DNA from: Hirundichthys speculiger
Lineage: Eukaryota; Chordata; Actinopteri; Beloniformes; Exocoetidae
Reading direction: 5' to 3'
DNA length: 64,000 nucleotides
Assembly (NCBI GenBank): GCA_018398805.1
Contig: JAGFBZ010000373.1
Coordinates: 868,001 to 932,000 of the forward strand
Under the pieces are notes generated by a model. It saw only the letters and a program-made list of their open reading frames with translations, ran no database searches and had not been told where the DNA came from. This document shows, in pieces, positions 1 to 14,600 of this stretch. Every line of letters starts with the position of its first letter. Positions within the stretch are counted from its first letter, which is position 1. Position numbers and translations under genes: made by a program.

Positions 1-362
1 TTCTGGAGGGTAATAATGTAATGCTTGCAAGTCTCACTAACATCTTATCACTTTGTCATATACAATCAGGCATGGACTTGTATTAAGGAAAGGGATTACA
101 GGTAAAATGCCCTGAGGAAAATACCAATAATAATTGTTTTCACGTATTCCTTGTCTTTTATGTTGAAGAAGCTATGAGCACAAAACAAAATTTTTCAACT
201 GTAAGTTTACAAAATATAAAAAGAAGAATGCCATGGTTGTTTTAATCCATACACTGGGTTAAGTGCTTATGTGTCCTTAATTCAAATGTATCATCTATTC
301 AGAGAAGGCAGCTGAAAAGTCAAGATACCACTGAAGCCACTGGTGTTCCTCTGGGGTTAATA

Positions 363-1643
363 CACTGCCTGGTCAAAAAAAAAAAAAATCCATCTGGATT
401 TAATTAAGCGAAATAGGTACGAGCCTCCTATTGCATAATTACTGGCATGGGCAATTATCTTTCAGCTGGCAACAAGTTATTTAACTCCGAACTGGTGCAA
501 TGAATTGCTACTCATTTCCTAAACAACCATGTCAAAGACACATCCTGTGGTTGTGGAAAAGATGTTAGTCTGTTTGAGAAGGATCAAATCATTGAGCATG
601 CATCAAGCAGAGAAAACATCTAAGGAGATTGCAGAAACTACCAAATTTGGGATTAAGAACTGTCCAACGGATTATTAAAAACTGGAAGGATAGTGGGGAC
701 CCATCATCTTCATTGAGGAGGAAATGTGGCCGGAAAAAAATCCTCAATGATCATGAGCGGCGATCACTTAAATGTTTGGTGAGATCAAATGATAGAAAAA
801 CAACAGTAGAACTCAGGGCTGTTTAATAGTGAAAGTAAGAGCATTTCCACATGCACAATGCGAAGGGAACTCAAGGGATTGGGACTGAACAGCTGTGTAG
901 CTTTGAGAAAACCACTAATCAGTGAGGCTAACCAGAAAAAAGGCTTCAATATGCTAGGTAGCATAAAGATTGGACTCTGGAGCAATGGAAGAAGGTCATG
1001 TGGTCTGATGAGTCCAGATTGACCCTGTTCCAGAGTGATGGGAGCATCAGGGTAAGAAGAGAGGCAGATGAAGTGATGCTCCCATCATGCCTAGTGTCTA
1101 CTGTACCAGCCTGTGGGGGCAGTGTTCTGATCTGGGGTTGCTGCAGTTGGTCAGGTCCAGGTTCAGCAACAGTATGAGCTCAAAGAATGAGGTCAGCTGA
1201 CTACCTGAATATACTGAATGACCAGGTTATTCCATCAATGGATTTTTGTCTTCCCTGATGGCACGGGCATATTCCAATATGACAATGCCAGGATTCATCG
1301 GGCTCAAATTGTGAAAGACTGGTTCAGGGAGCATGAGACATCATTTTCACACATTGATTGGCACCACAGAGTCCAGACCTAAACCCCATTGAGAATCTTT
1401 GGGATGTGCTGGAGAAGGCTTTGTGCAGCGGTCAGACTCTATCATCATCAATGAAAGATCTTGGTAAAAAAATTATGCAACACTGGATGGAAATAAATCT
1501 TGTGACATTGCAGAAGCTTATTGAAACAATGCCACAGCGAATGCGTGCTGTTATCAAAGCTAAAGGCGATCCAATGAAATAATAGCGTTCATGAACTTTT
1601 GGTTTTTTTTTTTGGTGGTGACTTCTTTTTTGGCCAGGCAGTG
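363..1643 (+). mobile_element. Tc1-like DNA transposon with both ends present, broken transposase
   Basis: Flanked by TA target duplications (361-362 and 1644-1645) with inverted ends CACTGCCTGG(T/C)CAAAAAA. Inside are a helix-turn-helix region (about 629-826, TVQRIIKNWKDSG), a [14 protein letters not shown] segment with the second catalytic Asp near 1280, and the third DDE motif [11 protein letters not shown] (about 1370-1400). Stops and frameshifts separate these parts, so no full transposase is encoded. It lies in intron 10 of ghrhr, sense opposite to the gene. Confidence 0.92.
629..1582 (+). pseudogene. decayed Tc1 transposase
   Basis: The reading frame is kept only in blocks: 629-826 (paired-like DNA-binding part ending in a stop) and 1358-1582 (C-terminal catalytic part, [15 protein letters not shown] to the natural stop). 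Between them the frame changes at least once, around 1345-1365, where the frame of the Asp motif and the frame of the Glu motif differ. The product cannot be catalytic. Confidence 0.85.
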
Positions 1644-1645
1644 TA

Positions 1646-3413
1646 TGATCAGTAAATATTTAAACTGTTAGTTTCCCGTGAGCACCTGTTCTTTACCTTT
1701 ACCTGATCTCTGTTAGTCTTGTTGTGTTCCTAGTGTTTTTGACTTTGTGAACTGCTTTAGGATTTTGTCTTTTTGCCCTCATCTGTCAACTCACAGACTG
1801 ATTACTTTTCTTTGACCCAAGCCTTGTGATAGAAACCCCACGACTCCACAAATCTTGCTTCTAAATCTATTTCTTGTTTTCAGACCATCACAAAGGCACT
1901 AATAATCTGACGTATTATTCGTCTCCCATCCTTACTTTGAGAAATATTTATTCAACCGGAGTGCAGGAAGTGAACAAAAATAGAAATCTGTGAGGGAAAA
2001 TTCTGTGAGTTTAGACCAAGTCCTCAAACTCTTCTCATTTGTCTAAATTATACCTTCTCTGTCCTCCATCCTCCTTCCTGTGACCCATTAATCAGTTTAA
2101 GTAACATTTATTTAAGGGTAACACAATTCCTAAGATGTACCGTATCCAAAGAAGAGAGAAGGAAAGAGAAAGTTTGTTGGAGAAGATCTAAGCAAGGATG
2201 CAGAAGTCTTTTGGACGTCTATGCACATTTAAAGGAGGTGTGACATGTTAACTGTCATAAACACCTTTTACTGTTCATCTGGCTGAGGTGATAAAATACA
2301 GCGATATGCTGCACTAAAGCAATGGTTAGAAGATACAGTTGCATAACACGTAATGTTTTATTGATATAGCTTGAAATTGCAGCCTCAAAGAAAAGACGTC
2401 TGTCTCCATTAGTTCGAAGCCTGTTAGCTCGCCTCCTGTCATATTGCATCTGTCCAAGCCTCCTCTGTTCACATTTCAGGTGGGGAAACATGAAGAAAGG
2501 GCCCGAGGGGAGGAATTGAGTCTGTGCAGCTTGAAAAATGGATGAAGACGCTGCATTAGCTGATCAGTAACAGCTTCTTTCACCCCTGACTTCATAGGAG
2601 GTTCATTTGTCTGGTGGTTGTTACATGCTGAGAAACATGCAATTTCATGTCAGGAGTTAAATAAAAAAAATAACTGCCTTCATTTACTATAAAGGGTTTT
2701 TTTTTCTCCTGAAATACAAAAATATATATTTTACCCCTTCTTGATTCTCCTTTTGAATGTGAGCGGAGGAGTCAAGGGCAGAAAATATGTTGAGTTAACA
2801 GGCATTTATTCAGCTGCAATGTCTTTTAAACCATCATTAATTAAATATGAGACACAGTGCATCCAGTGTTTTGTTGCAGCCCACTACATTTTAGTACTTC
2901 TGTCGGAAATAAAAACTGCAGACGCTCGCTACAAGGTATGCATTTATCTTAAACGAGTTTGACAATGTAAGATGACATCAAAGATACCAAAAATACTTTC
3001 ACAAAGGAGACACCTGTGCAAACTCAACTCCAGTGAGCATCCTTTCCTCTCCAAGTGCTTTTCAGGAGTTGAGACATCCTTCATAATTTTCTGCTGAAAT
3101 ACATTTTTATGTCTCTGGCAGGAAAATGAAGGAAAAAGGAGATGAAGAGAAGAGGGAGATCAAATAAGATGAGCCTTTGCTCCACATTTCCTAATGATAA
3201 AGCACCATCCATCATCCTAAATTACACATGTGCTGTTGGTTTTAAAGGTTTTTGGTGCTAAGATCTCATATTGCTTTGTAAGTGTGTTAAGAGACTGATC
3301 ACTTCAAAACCTGAGCCTTTTCCACCATGCCCTATCAAATCCAGTTCTTGACAAAATCTGAAATCTTCTTTTCCTCAAAGGTTTTATTTAAGCATCAGTA
3401 AGTTGTTACTCAC
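1646..3413 (-). other. ghrhr intron 10 portion without recognised features
   Basis: No TM6-type exon (LARSTLLLIPLFG-like) could be found on the minus strand here or in 1-360. A 78-codon minus-strand frame at 2255-2491 has no splice context or recognisable domain. Confidence 0.6.
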
Positions 3414-3508
3414 ATGAAATGTCCAGTGTCATTATTCCCGATCATGGCTGACGATTTAAGCTTTTGAACCAGAATCCGGATGACGTTAATGAAGATGATA
3501 ATGTTGAC
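3414..3508 (-). CDS. ghrhr: ghrhr exon 10: TM5 and ICL3
   Basis: 95 nt, acceptor ACCAG|GT and donor AT|GTGAGT. It encodes [18 protein letters not shown], the NxxxFxxxIRIL motif of TM5/ICL3 that contacts the G protein, then a polar ICL3 stretch. It is one codon longer than the 92-nt mammalian exon. The following exon (TM6) is not in the window. Confidence 0.85.
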
Positions 3509-6500
3509 CTGGTGCAGATAAATGCACAAGTGAATGTCAAAAATCTCAAACCAACACGTCAGCTAATTATCAAGCAACTAAACATGAACAAACAAATATC
3601 AACATATAACCAATAAAAGTTATCTTGTCACTCTTTGGATTTTTCCACAAGTGCAAATCTTATACACGAGCCACAGAAAAAGTCATTGGATACATTTCCA
3701 TTACCCCTGAATCTGCACAAATTGGATGTTCGAATAGAAAATATACAGAAGAGAAGCAGTTTAATTCACAAAAACTTCCATATATTGCAAAAATGGTTTT
3801 ACTCTGACATGAGAGGATAATTTTTGCAAAACTGAAATGGAAACATTTCTGCATCTAGTGGTCACATTGCATACCAAAGACTCACATTCCCTGCTCTGCA
3901 GGAACTGGCTCCCTTGGGCACAACGTAGCAGGTGCAACAAGAGGAGTAATTGCTTCACATAACTCAGCAAAGGTTGCACCTAGAACTGTCATGGTTATCT
4001 TTCTAGAGAGAAAGATCATCACATAAATGACATGTTCTAGGAAAGCAGTGGCCATGAACCCTCCTCATTTTGCCGTTATTGTCTATCGAATATCTGACAT
4101 TTGATAGTCCACTAATAAGGACTTGAGATAACATCAACCTGAAGGAAATGTCTGGTAAATACCAACAGTCCTTTTTTATATACTTTTTCTGTAGACTCAC
4201 AAAGTTAAAATTACTGTGGATTGTCTGCGAGGACCCAACTGACATTTTTGAGTCTTGTCAGAGGCTTAAAATAGCAGTTTATTTTGACATCGGCTGCTTG
4301 TCCTCTGTACTAATGGCAATGCAAACATATTTCTTTTTACAAAACTGCTTCAATTCACATTGTCTTGGTTCCCAACAAAAGTTTACACTCATTAACTTCT
4401 AGAAACAGAACTTAGATTGTTTTCATTTCACCATTGAGATTAAAATCAATTTTCAAAATAGTGCTTAAATATTGTGCCAAAAACAGTAATGGAAACACAG
4501 CTACTGTAGAGAGTTGGCATGTTATGTCAATTTAGCTTCTTCTGCCTCACATTACAAAAGCACCGTTTAAGAAATGACAGTAAATCAGACTTCAGGTGTA
4601 TCAAAAGTAAGCAGACAAGAGGTCCTTTGATGATGTTGCAACTGTTTCAGAGCTCGTTACTCACCAGCAGTGAGGCTGTTATTGGTCCTTTAATGATCCA
4701 CCAGATACCAACACTGTCAGTGTCATCCCAGCAACTGCAATTAAAGACAAATGCAAGCATGCACGGTAAAAGCTGCTTCACGTGTAAAATGCGGTGATAT
4801 GATAGAATATATGATACCCTCTGTCATCATAGAAGAATCTGGTCAGAACCCAAAGTATGAGAACAATTGATGGCACTCCTAAGAAAAAAAAAGAGCCTAT
4901 ATCAGTTACACATGCTCTGTTAAAGAAAATTAACCCAAACAACAATAAAGACCCAGTTCACATGTGGCTACATTTTTATTTATTTATATTTTTTAAATGG
5001 GAGCATTTAAGGAAGAAGACACTGTGGTTACTATGTGTATCACATTTATCTGTGTTTCACTTGCATCCCGACACCAAAGAAGCAGCTGACACAGGAATGA
5101 AAGCGGGAGAGAAGAGAGTACGGGACGGAAAAGCTGGAAAAACATGATAAGATGCAGCACAGCTGCTCCTGACTGAGCATGACAATACACATACACAGAA
5201 GCTTTGGGTTGCTTGGCAGGCTTTAAAAAATTTTCAGAACAGGGATGCTTCTTTTACATATTCAGTAGCATTAATACGATTTTTTTTTTCTTTTGAATGT
5301 ATTTTGTTGTAGTAGCTTTGAATTCTAATAAAGAATATTATAACAAAAGTCACCATGGTCCTGATACTTACACATTCAACCCACATTTGCCAAGTTTAAA
5401 TGTAATAAGTATGGCAGAAATGCTCATCTGTATCAAAACTAGTCAAAACACTAGGGGCCTGATCTTCCGCCAGATCTCCTAAAGTCGCTTTTTAGGGATA
5501 GCGGGTAGCGGGTAGCGAATCAATCAAAGAATCAATCTTCCACCTTGCTAAACCCACTATCCCACCTGCGCTACCCGCTACATTATGCATAGGAGTGGTT
5601 AGGGCGTTCCACCTGTTAAACCAATCAGTGCGTCAGTAGCCATTGCCTTTAAGAGCACGTTGTGCTACCCGCAAACCACTATGGAGCATCTTTTCATCGA
5701 GATCGGAGCAGCTCTCGTGCGCAGCTCTCGTGCGCAGCTCTCGTGCGCAGCTCTCGTGCGCAGCTCTCGTGCGCAGCTCGTCTGGGACTCTGCTGTAGAG
5801 CTTCCTCCTCTTCCTTCCTCCTCCTCAATTGTACTGATATATACATAAAAATATTCTTACACAGACAATTCCTATCGACTACCTGAAAATACCAGATAGT
5901 TGACGCGCTCCCAGTAAACACGCTTGTGTCGTCTATGGTTTAACTGGCGAGCAGGCCGTTTAAGACGATCTCTGCCATTTTCTCAGGGGTTCAACAAGGC
6001 CAAATCACACTTTTTATACAAGAGTTAATTCGAGAGGTAGAGCCGTTTGTGCACGTCCACATGTGACCAGGTGGACGCACATTGATGTCATTTGGACGCG
6101 TCGACATGCGGGTTGCGGGTAGCGGGTGGAAGCCTCCAAAATAATGATGAATATCATTGAAAATAAGACAATGAAAATCAATAATCATAACTAGGATGTA
6201 TCAGAATCAGTGCTAGGATGTGTGTTTAAAAAATGTATTTAATTAATTAGAGGCTTTAATTAATCACAATCACATTTCTCTCAAAGTCAAGCTTTTTTAA
6301 TTCACTGCTAATTCACTGCACAAGCTTTTTTAAATCACTGAGTAGGCATGAACTTAAAACTGTTTATTTTTCACCTACTACATTGATAAATTGGTGCAAG
6401 TGTAAAATAGCCATTATATTCAACATTTTAAGACTTTTTGTAAGCTCACTTTCAGTGCCTTGAAAACTTTATCCTCTTTATTCCTCTGCATCCTCTTCAC

Positions 6501-8599
6501 GGCTGGCAAACACACTTTAGGTGCGTTACCGTCACCTACCAGGCTGGAGTGTGTGCATCAGCGTTACCAGCCTGTCAGAAATTAGGGCACTGAAAAAAGA
6601 GCGATTAAACGCATTGTTTTTTTTTTTAACGCGTTACTTTTTTTCTGTAATTAATTAAAAAATTAACGACCAGCTGTTCCCAAATTAAACAGAGACTCGC
6701 CATGTTCATATCCCTGCATGTCAGAGCAGATGGACAGAGGTTAATTTGAGCATCTATCCTGTTACCACACTTCTTCATATCCTGTCATATGCTCTGTCTG
6801 ACTCCTTATCAAGAAGACTGCTACCACGTATTTTGAACCCAGAAGCGACTGAGCGTTACAACAAAGCCCAGTATGACCTCCAAAGACTTTCCCTACAGCG
6901 AATTCTGTTGGCTCAAAGTTTCAAGAGCTTCTCAATGAAATAACAAGCTGTTGTGCTGTTTCTCACCCTCACTGCTCCACTAATCAGAGGTGCTGGGTGC
7001 CTGCTTGGCCCACCATAGCTGGACCATGCTGGAACTTACTGGCAGCAGAACAAATGAGATGGATCGGGATTATAGAGCTTCAGTCAAAACGCTTGAGAAT
7101 ACGGGCTTACAAGGGAAAATAAGCAGCACAGTGGGGGGGATAAACCAGGATAGGGAGTGATTTGACAGAGGAAGACATGGCACTAAGGGAAAACAATATT
7201 TTTAGAAAGATACAAAAATACAAAAGGAGAAAAAACTAAGGGAGAACAAAGAAATGAAGACCAAGCCAAGCTGCACTCACAGCTGAGGAAAGCACTGTTG
7301 TGTGATAATATCCTGTTACCAGCGTTTGGGGAGCTGGATTATTGGCTCAAAACTGATTCCCAACCCAACTGTAAATATACTGTGTATGAGCATGAGTTGG
7401 ACGAATCACATCAAAAATAACAATCTAATCCAGTGTGTAATAATGCTGGACTGCTAATAATTATAGTATCTCACAATCAAACTGCCTGTGATTGTTTGAT
7501 ACTGTATATAATCTTACTTTCTGCCATTGTTTCGGGAAGGGACTTCTGTGATGAAAGTATCTCTGTAGTGGTCTGTTTTGGTAAACATAGCGCCGAGCCA
7601 AAGGGCAAGGCTCTCTGTTTACTGTTCAATGTCACTTTCCAAACCTCAGCTATGTTTTGAATTGAATTGAGTTGAATTTAAGAAATGCTTTTGAGTTCTT
7701 GACAGGGCTATTTTGGGTGTTGTTATAAATAAATAAAGAAGTAAATAACCTGTGTATCCAGCCATCAGTCATCAGTCATATCACAAGTCTTCTTGTCATA
7801 CAGTAGGCTCGTCATCCACAGATGACCTCGTTCTGCCATCCTTTACTCACCCCATCCAATCAGGATGTACCACCAGAAGTATTTCCTCTGAGAGACGAAA
7901 GTGAGGGCCAGAAGGGTCTGGAGATACATGCCCTCCACCAGAAGCCAGAAGTAATTAGCCAGGATGCTGAACTGGAAGAAAGCCACGGCTGACTTGCATG
8001 CTGTCTAGACAGGAAGCAACGCAACAAAGTTACTTGTTGTGGATCAGGTAGCGCATGAGCATCGGAACTGCTGTGTAAGCAAATTTGGGTGAATTTTAGA
8101 TTTAGTATGAATTTAGTATAAATTTGTTTTGGTGGCTGATAGTTCTTTCCCTCTGATCACTGCTTCACTTTTTTGCTCCGGCTCAAAGCAAAAAGACAGA
8201 AAAACAAGTGAATTGAAGGATGTGAAATTCATTATTTACCTGCAATAAAAGCTCCCTGCAATGGTTTAATCTGTTAAAAGCAATGTGGAACATTGCCGTT
8301 TTTTTTTTACCCCTTTAATCCAGTCAAATCTACCTTAGGTAGTGCTCTAAAAGCTTTGCACCGTCAGACACCCTTCTAAATCTCGAAGGAAACCTGATAA
8401 AATTTTCATTGTCTTCTCAAACCTCTTAAGACTCTGTATTTACAAAACAAAATATTATTGGGTTGCACCTTATTGTTGATTGTGCTCGTAAAGGTAGACA
8501 CCCTTTCAAATCTGAAATAAAAGATTAGACTCGACAGCAGAGAAACTAAGAGTACCAGCAAAAATAATAGATTTAAGCCAACACAGTTCAGTTGAAGTG

Positions 8600-8635
<36 letters not shown>

Positions 8636-11600
8636 GAGTCAATCCCAGGTTTTGAAACACTGCTTCCCTTGTAGAAACATCATGTTTGCATCCTTGCACA
8701 TTCATGTGAAGCCAACTGACTGGCGTTTAGACCAGTCATGTTGCTCAGAACCTCCCGTGGTTCCCTTGGCACCAAGTTTGCACGAGATTTTTCCATCCAT
8801 TCAGTTGAGAGAGATTACATGATGTGTAATTTGAACTATGCATACTTCATTTTTCTGAGAGTCAGCTGACGATAAGGCGGACCCCCAGGGCCAGTCAGTC
8901 AGGTCCGTATGATGATCTTAAATCTTTGTCAGTGTTGGAGAAAGGACACTGAGGTTTTATTGGAGAGAAAGTGCTGAAACAGCACAGTACAAGCACTTCT
9001 TTACAGTTTCAGCTATGAAATGTTCCCCCGCTTCACTTTTACACTGACATTTGGGCCTATATCACTTACGTATACTTATATTACTCTAAATAATTGTAGT
9101 AACTGTAGTCTAGTAAAAGGAAGTAAAAAGCATAGGTACCTACTTTTATTAGTTATTAATATAACAATTTGTTTCCACGACATTCACCACAAATCTCTGT
9201 CTCAGGGCTTAGTAAACCTGTATTAAGGAAAAGGCCTGCAGTGAAGACAAACATCTATAAATTGAAAATTGACAAATATCACTGGTGTTGTTCTGATAAC
9301 CTACCAGTCATTAATCTGGATTTTAAACCATCATTGGAGGCCCGCGCACACATGCAAATATGTCTATATGTTATTAGTGAGCCTCAACAATAGGAATTGT
9401 CTTTTTTCTTTCCAGATTTATTTAATAATATTGTTTGCATGTGTTTCCAGATGATTAAACTTACTGAATTAAGTTATGCGACAGATATTTGACTTCAACG
9501 CCAAACAAAACACTGAAGAGTAAAATCCTGGATTATGGGTGACAAATGACTGTAAATTACTTTATATTCAAAGTAAAGAATCTGCCTTATAGTGTAAACA
9601 GAATTTGTGTCCTCACCGTGGACATGGAGCAGTGGTCCAAGGTTTCATCAGCAAACAACACCGCGTCTTTAATAAACACAGCGCTGGCTCTCAGGACAAA
9701 TGAGGAGAACAGGTTGATGTGGATGTAGTTCCTGGTGCAGTGGAACTTCCTGTGTAACAAAACAGGCTCAGACACCACGCAGTTTCTTCTTCTTTGCATT
9801 TCAATCACTTACAGAATTACAGAAAAAGGCTTTATCATCATATCAAACATGCATGCTTTGGATCCAATTCAAGGATGAATAGGCGTCGTAAAATTCCTTT
9901 TTATGTCGGCTTATGTCTGTGTGCATCTATGTCAGTGTGTCTCACCTGAAGGCTGCGAACACCACGATGGCTGTAATGAGGGAGATAAGCGAGGTGGCAT
10001 AGCCTACGGTGTAAACCTGTCTGAAAGTATAGAGGTAGCTCGTCTGGGCATAGAAAGTTGAAAATAAACAGAGAAAAAGTGGGGAAAAGTCAAACACAGC
10101 TACGCCAAAATACAGAAACTTTTCCTTACTTCATCATCATCATCAGAGCATTTGTTTACGTTTTTAAATGCTCCAGTGTTATTGTTATCTTAATTTTTTT
10201 TATTACTTTCTAGCAATAATTTTGCTACACATCAATGCAACCATTAGATTCCAAATTTGAATAATCCCTTTGAACTAAATAAATTACTAAAAAGTGCAAT
10301 AAAAAGAAAACCTCTCTTTTTCTTTTACACATCACAGCTGTATCCCTGTAAAAAGCTGCACAAAGTCCTTTCAAACTACAGAAAATGTATTTTGCATGTG
10401 ATTACTTTATGAGATACACTAATTTTCATAAACTGGAACAAAAATGAACATAAAGTGCGCCCTGCACAGTTTGACAGCATGTGCTTCCAAATAAACTATT
10501 TACAACGGTGCAATCACATCTGGTAAGTGTGTGGTGTGTGTGGGTTGTACATCTAAGTGTTTTTGTGAAAACGCAAGAGATAAAAAAAAAAAGACTGAGA
10601 GAGCGACTGCGACCCAAGAGAAGCATTTAGAAAAACTATGAACATTGAAAAAAATGACTTCACTTGCATCACGGAAGAAAATCATATGATAGTCCACATC
10701 ACAATGTGATGACATTTATTCTAACGCAGGGAGTGAAAATCAGATCAGATCTATAAAACATGCGCTGTCTGGATTATTATGTATTTGCTGTGTGTGCTTT
10801 TTACTGGATTTGAGTAAACTCCTCCAGGTTTAAATGCAAAAAGGATTATTGCTCTTATTATTGATCTTTGGTTGTAAGTCTACCAGCATTTAAAAACAAG
10901 TATGCAAACGGGACCATGGCTCTTCCTGTCGCTTTTAAAAGGTTAAAGGTAGGATGAGCGAATCTATGCAATTTATTCACTTTTTGTCACATTCAGTAAA
11001 TATTTTCTCACCATCCATCACCTGCCCGTCTCTTGAGTACACCAGAAAGTTGGTTTTATACCGTACCTGGCTAAGTAAACTCAAAATATACTCTAAAGCT
11101 GCATTTTTGATTATAAAAGTACTCTGTATGTTAATCACTAATGTATCACATCTTCTGAACATAAACTGGGTTTGTTCATGTTACAACCTCAGAAAGCTTT
11201 CCAGGAGTGTTCCACAAAACAGGTTTGACTCCAAAATGGACAGTACGTAAGTGACCATGGAAACATACTCTCTGAACTTAACTGCAAGTAATTCAATTCA
11301 AATTAATAATGATTTTCCTTTGACGATGAATAAAGGAACAGTTGACCTTTATTTCAGTCATTTGTATATCATTGGGGACCCCAAATACGTATGTTGGCAA
11401 GGCAATCGGACAGTGTGCAAAGTTTGTATTGTGCCTCAGCAGCACCAAGGACATGGACCGGGGCTGAAGGGACAATGTTTATCAGGAACAGCAGCAGTCT
11501 TCAAGACTAAAATAAGTACAATGTAATGTGCTTGTATCCTGAGACGTTATGAGAAGATCTTCACATGAATGATCTCACATACCTTTGTGCAGTCATTAAT

Positions 11601-14600
11601 TCTTTGCCAGGTTCTCCTTGGCAGATGTGGAAATATACGTTTTTTTTTATTTTTATAGTTTCTTAATTATTATAGTTTCTCTTTTAGTTATTTAAGTTTT
11701 TAATATATCAAAGAGTTTCATAAGACTAGCAGAATTTGTTGCTCCAATTCTAATAAATGCGTTGGCCTTTTTCGCTGTACTCAGAGTTTCAACGGTCCAT
11801 AGTTAAACTCTACATCATTTGTAGTGAACACATGTAACCCAGAGTTAAATAAATCAGATTTGACTGAACTCAGTGTTGTAGAGTTTAGCCGACCCAAGTT
11901 CAGAAAACCTCAAGTTCAGGGTTTATCACTAGATTTGTTAAAACTCCTTTCTGGAATAGACCCCTGATCTTCATCTACATGAAACTAATAGAATGGAAGC
12001 AGCCCGTCCCCCAAAACCATAATAAATATTAGTCCAGCCAATCACCATCAGGGGGAGGGTTAGTGGGACGGAGGAGGTGGGGCTTGGAAGAGTTCATGGA
12101 GGAACATATTTTCTTGGGGAGAAGTGAAGGGAGGGCGAGGGAGGAGTTAGCTCTCTGTGTTTTGTTGATGTCTGATTTTCTAGTCCAGAAACCACTGAAG
12201 GCGCTTTAACAATGCAAAGCAGCTTTCTCTCACTGTCACAGTCTCTCTCTCAAACACCCACACACATACACACAAATGTGATGCCATCCAAAAATGCCTT
12301 TCCCCACCTTTAATGAAATGACAAAAAAAAAAAGTAAATAAATGTATAAAACATTATAAAGTCCATGATTGTTCTTGAAAAGAAAAAAATGGCCTCATAA
12401 ATGTCTCTGATCTGAAAAGGCAGCACTGAGGCACAGAGCACGAGCATCATGACTGGTCATCATTGATAAGCATGATTTCAAAAAAAATTGTGTTCATACC
12501 TCAGATTCAGGCTCGCTGTCATCACTGAAAACACAGGCCTCCTCATAGGATGGATACATTTCAGACCAACCATCAATATTGCAGTTCCTGTATACATACC
12601 CTGAAAAAGGAGCAGACACAAGTACTGATTTGACCTCCAGATTCCTGTTTAGAGACTCTGAATGTGGTGACCACATCAAAGACCACCACTCAGATATTAA
12701 GAACAATGCGATTTTAAGATCCCTTGCTCTGTAGGAACATGAAATGATCAGTCTCCATCAGCAGCTTCTTTGCACATGTGCAGAATCATTACACAATCAT
12801 TTGGTAAATCCAATATTCTTTTTAAGCGATGTTTTTGATCTTTATTAGCTCATATGAGCTGGAAAATCTGCTAAATTATCTGTTAAATTCTAAGTTTGCT
12901 TAACTGTATCTGTGAAGGCAGTTTGGTGCTAGGGAGGTGATTTACAATCACTGATATTGTATGACAAAAAGTTCCCATTTCTCCGCACTGTAAGCATGAG
13001 TGTCCTTGAACCACTGCGCCGCTGTTTCCAATTTTGCACCGGTTTGCTCCATTAGTGCTGTCAGTCACAAAACCCTTCGTGTCTGTTTAAGTCCACTGAC
13101 TCATGATTAACATCCATTTGGAGACAGCAGGTGTCAGGGGAAGGTTGCCAGTCGGATCTATCCCCGTGAAGCTGCAGGACTGGTTATGCTGCACATGTCT
13201 AAATGCAGGACTGTAAATAGCTGGACTGTTGTGCCTTGTTTGAAGAGAGACAAGGGAAAATGCATAGCAGGAAGGATCCTTTATTTTCTTTTTCCTTTAT
13301 GCAAACTGGAAGCCAGCCGGAGTGCATATCCTGGGAACAACACCACTGTCTGATTGCATGATCCTGCTATTCAAAATGAACCACAATTTCCATCATGCCA
13401 GAGGAGCAGTGCTCTTTAGATGATCCTTTCATAATGACAAAAGAGGGAGAGAGGAGCCCTGTGTTATTTATATGCAATGTCTGGAAGACAGGTTCCCATG
13501 TTTGAAATATTTACTAGTTCTCCTATGAAGACATTTTATTTTACACAAGCAAGTAACTGATGGCTGTATCTAACTTAACTATTTTAAGCATGAACAATGT
13601 TCAAGAAAATAGAAATAAAAATAAAATCAAAATCTCTCCACCTCAACAACACTTATCATTATGATTATGCAATGGTGTCACCAACGCTTTCTTTCTAGAG
13701 ACAACAAACCCCAGAGAGAACATCAGACTTGGATGTATGAACCCTGGAGACACAATTTCAAGTGAAGTTCTTCTGCCAGAAACATCCCATAGCACACACA
13801 TATATATTCTTGCCAACAAACATCATGAATAATTCATATTTTGCTTCTCCAACAGTGGGTTCAGCCTGCATTAGGACTTTGATTGAAGTACAGATAATTA
13901 GACTTAGCAGCATAGGGATTCTGCTCCTGCAGACAATGGGATTATGAGAGTAGTTGTTCATTTGTGTCAAACTGAGGATGCCTCAGAAACCAACCTTGAT
14001 TGCTGGAGAAATGCTGGAAGACTTCGGAGCAGGATAGGTTGACCACCTGCCCGACTTCGGCTCTCAGCCAGCATCCAATTTCATCCCACTCTGTTTTGCA
14101 TCCTGCAAAGCCAAACAGAGGAGGAGCAGTGGCATCAGCCAGTTATCATCAGAACACAGGAAATATGACGGCACTGGAAAATTTTAGAGAGTTTTAGCAC
14201 TTGTTACTGCTGCACATTGAAGCAGCCAGGATATCTTTGAATGACAGCTTCAAATGTGGGCCTGTTGTCTGGATGCCAGGTCTTCAGCAGGGGTTTTCCA
14301 AATCAAAATGAATTCCGTTTTATGGTGCCTTGTGTTTATATTAAACTGAAAATATAGTTGGAAATTTGAACTGCCTTCTTTATTTTGGCTCAATCTTCAA
14401 TGTTTGGAACATAAAAGGCCCAAGAGTCTCAGAGTTTAAAAAAAAAAAAAAAAAGTTAACCAAAGAATTGGAACAAAATTACATACTGACAATCTTGACT
14501 TGATGATGAGATTTAGGCCCCGATTGTACACTTCCCGCTAGCCGCTACCCACTAGCCGCTACCCACTAGCCGCTACCCGCAATTTGCGGGTAAAGGAACC

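Larger units (their letters stand above)
4879..7850 (-). other. ghrhr intron 7
   Basis: Contains MITE copy A (5455-6135) and the AT-rich repeat at 6235-6670; 6670-7850 shows no gene, only a short GAATTGAATTGAG tract near 7656. Confidence 0.7.
8005..13994 (-). other. ghrhr introns 6 to 3
   Basis: Four introns (8005-9616, 9750-9945, 10044-12499, 12601-13994) between the listed exons. Apart from the (ATT)n tract, nothing that can be named was seen; the small open frames here have no supporting features. Confidence 0.7.

Noticed and set aside
2255..2491. 78-codon minus-strand frame as a ghrhr C-terminal exon
   Set aside because: The sequence (KCEQRRLGQMQYDRRRANR) does not fit class B TM6, TM7 or tail patterns and no matching acceptor in phase was found.
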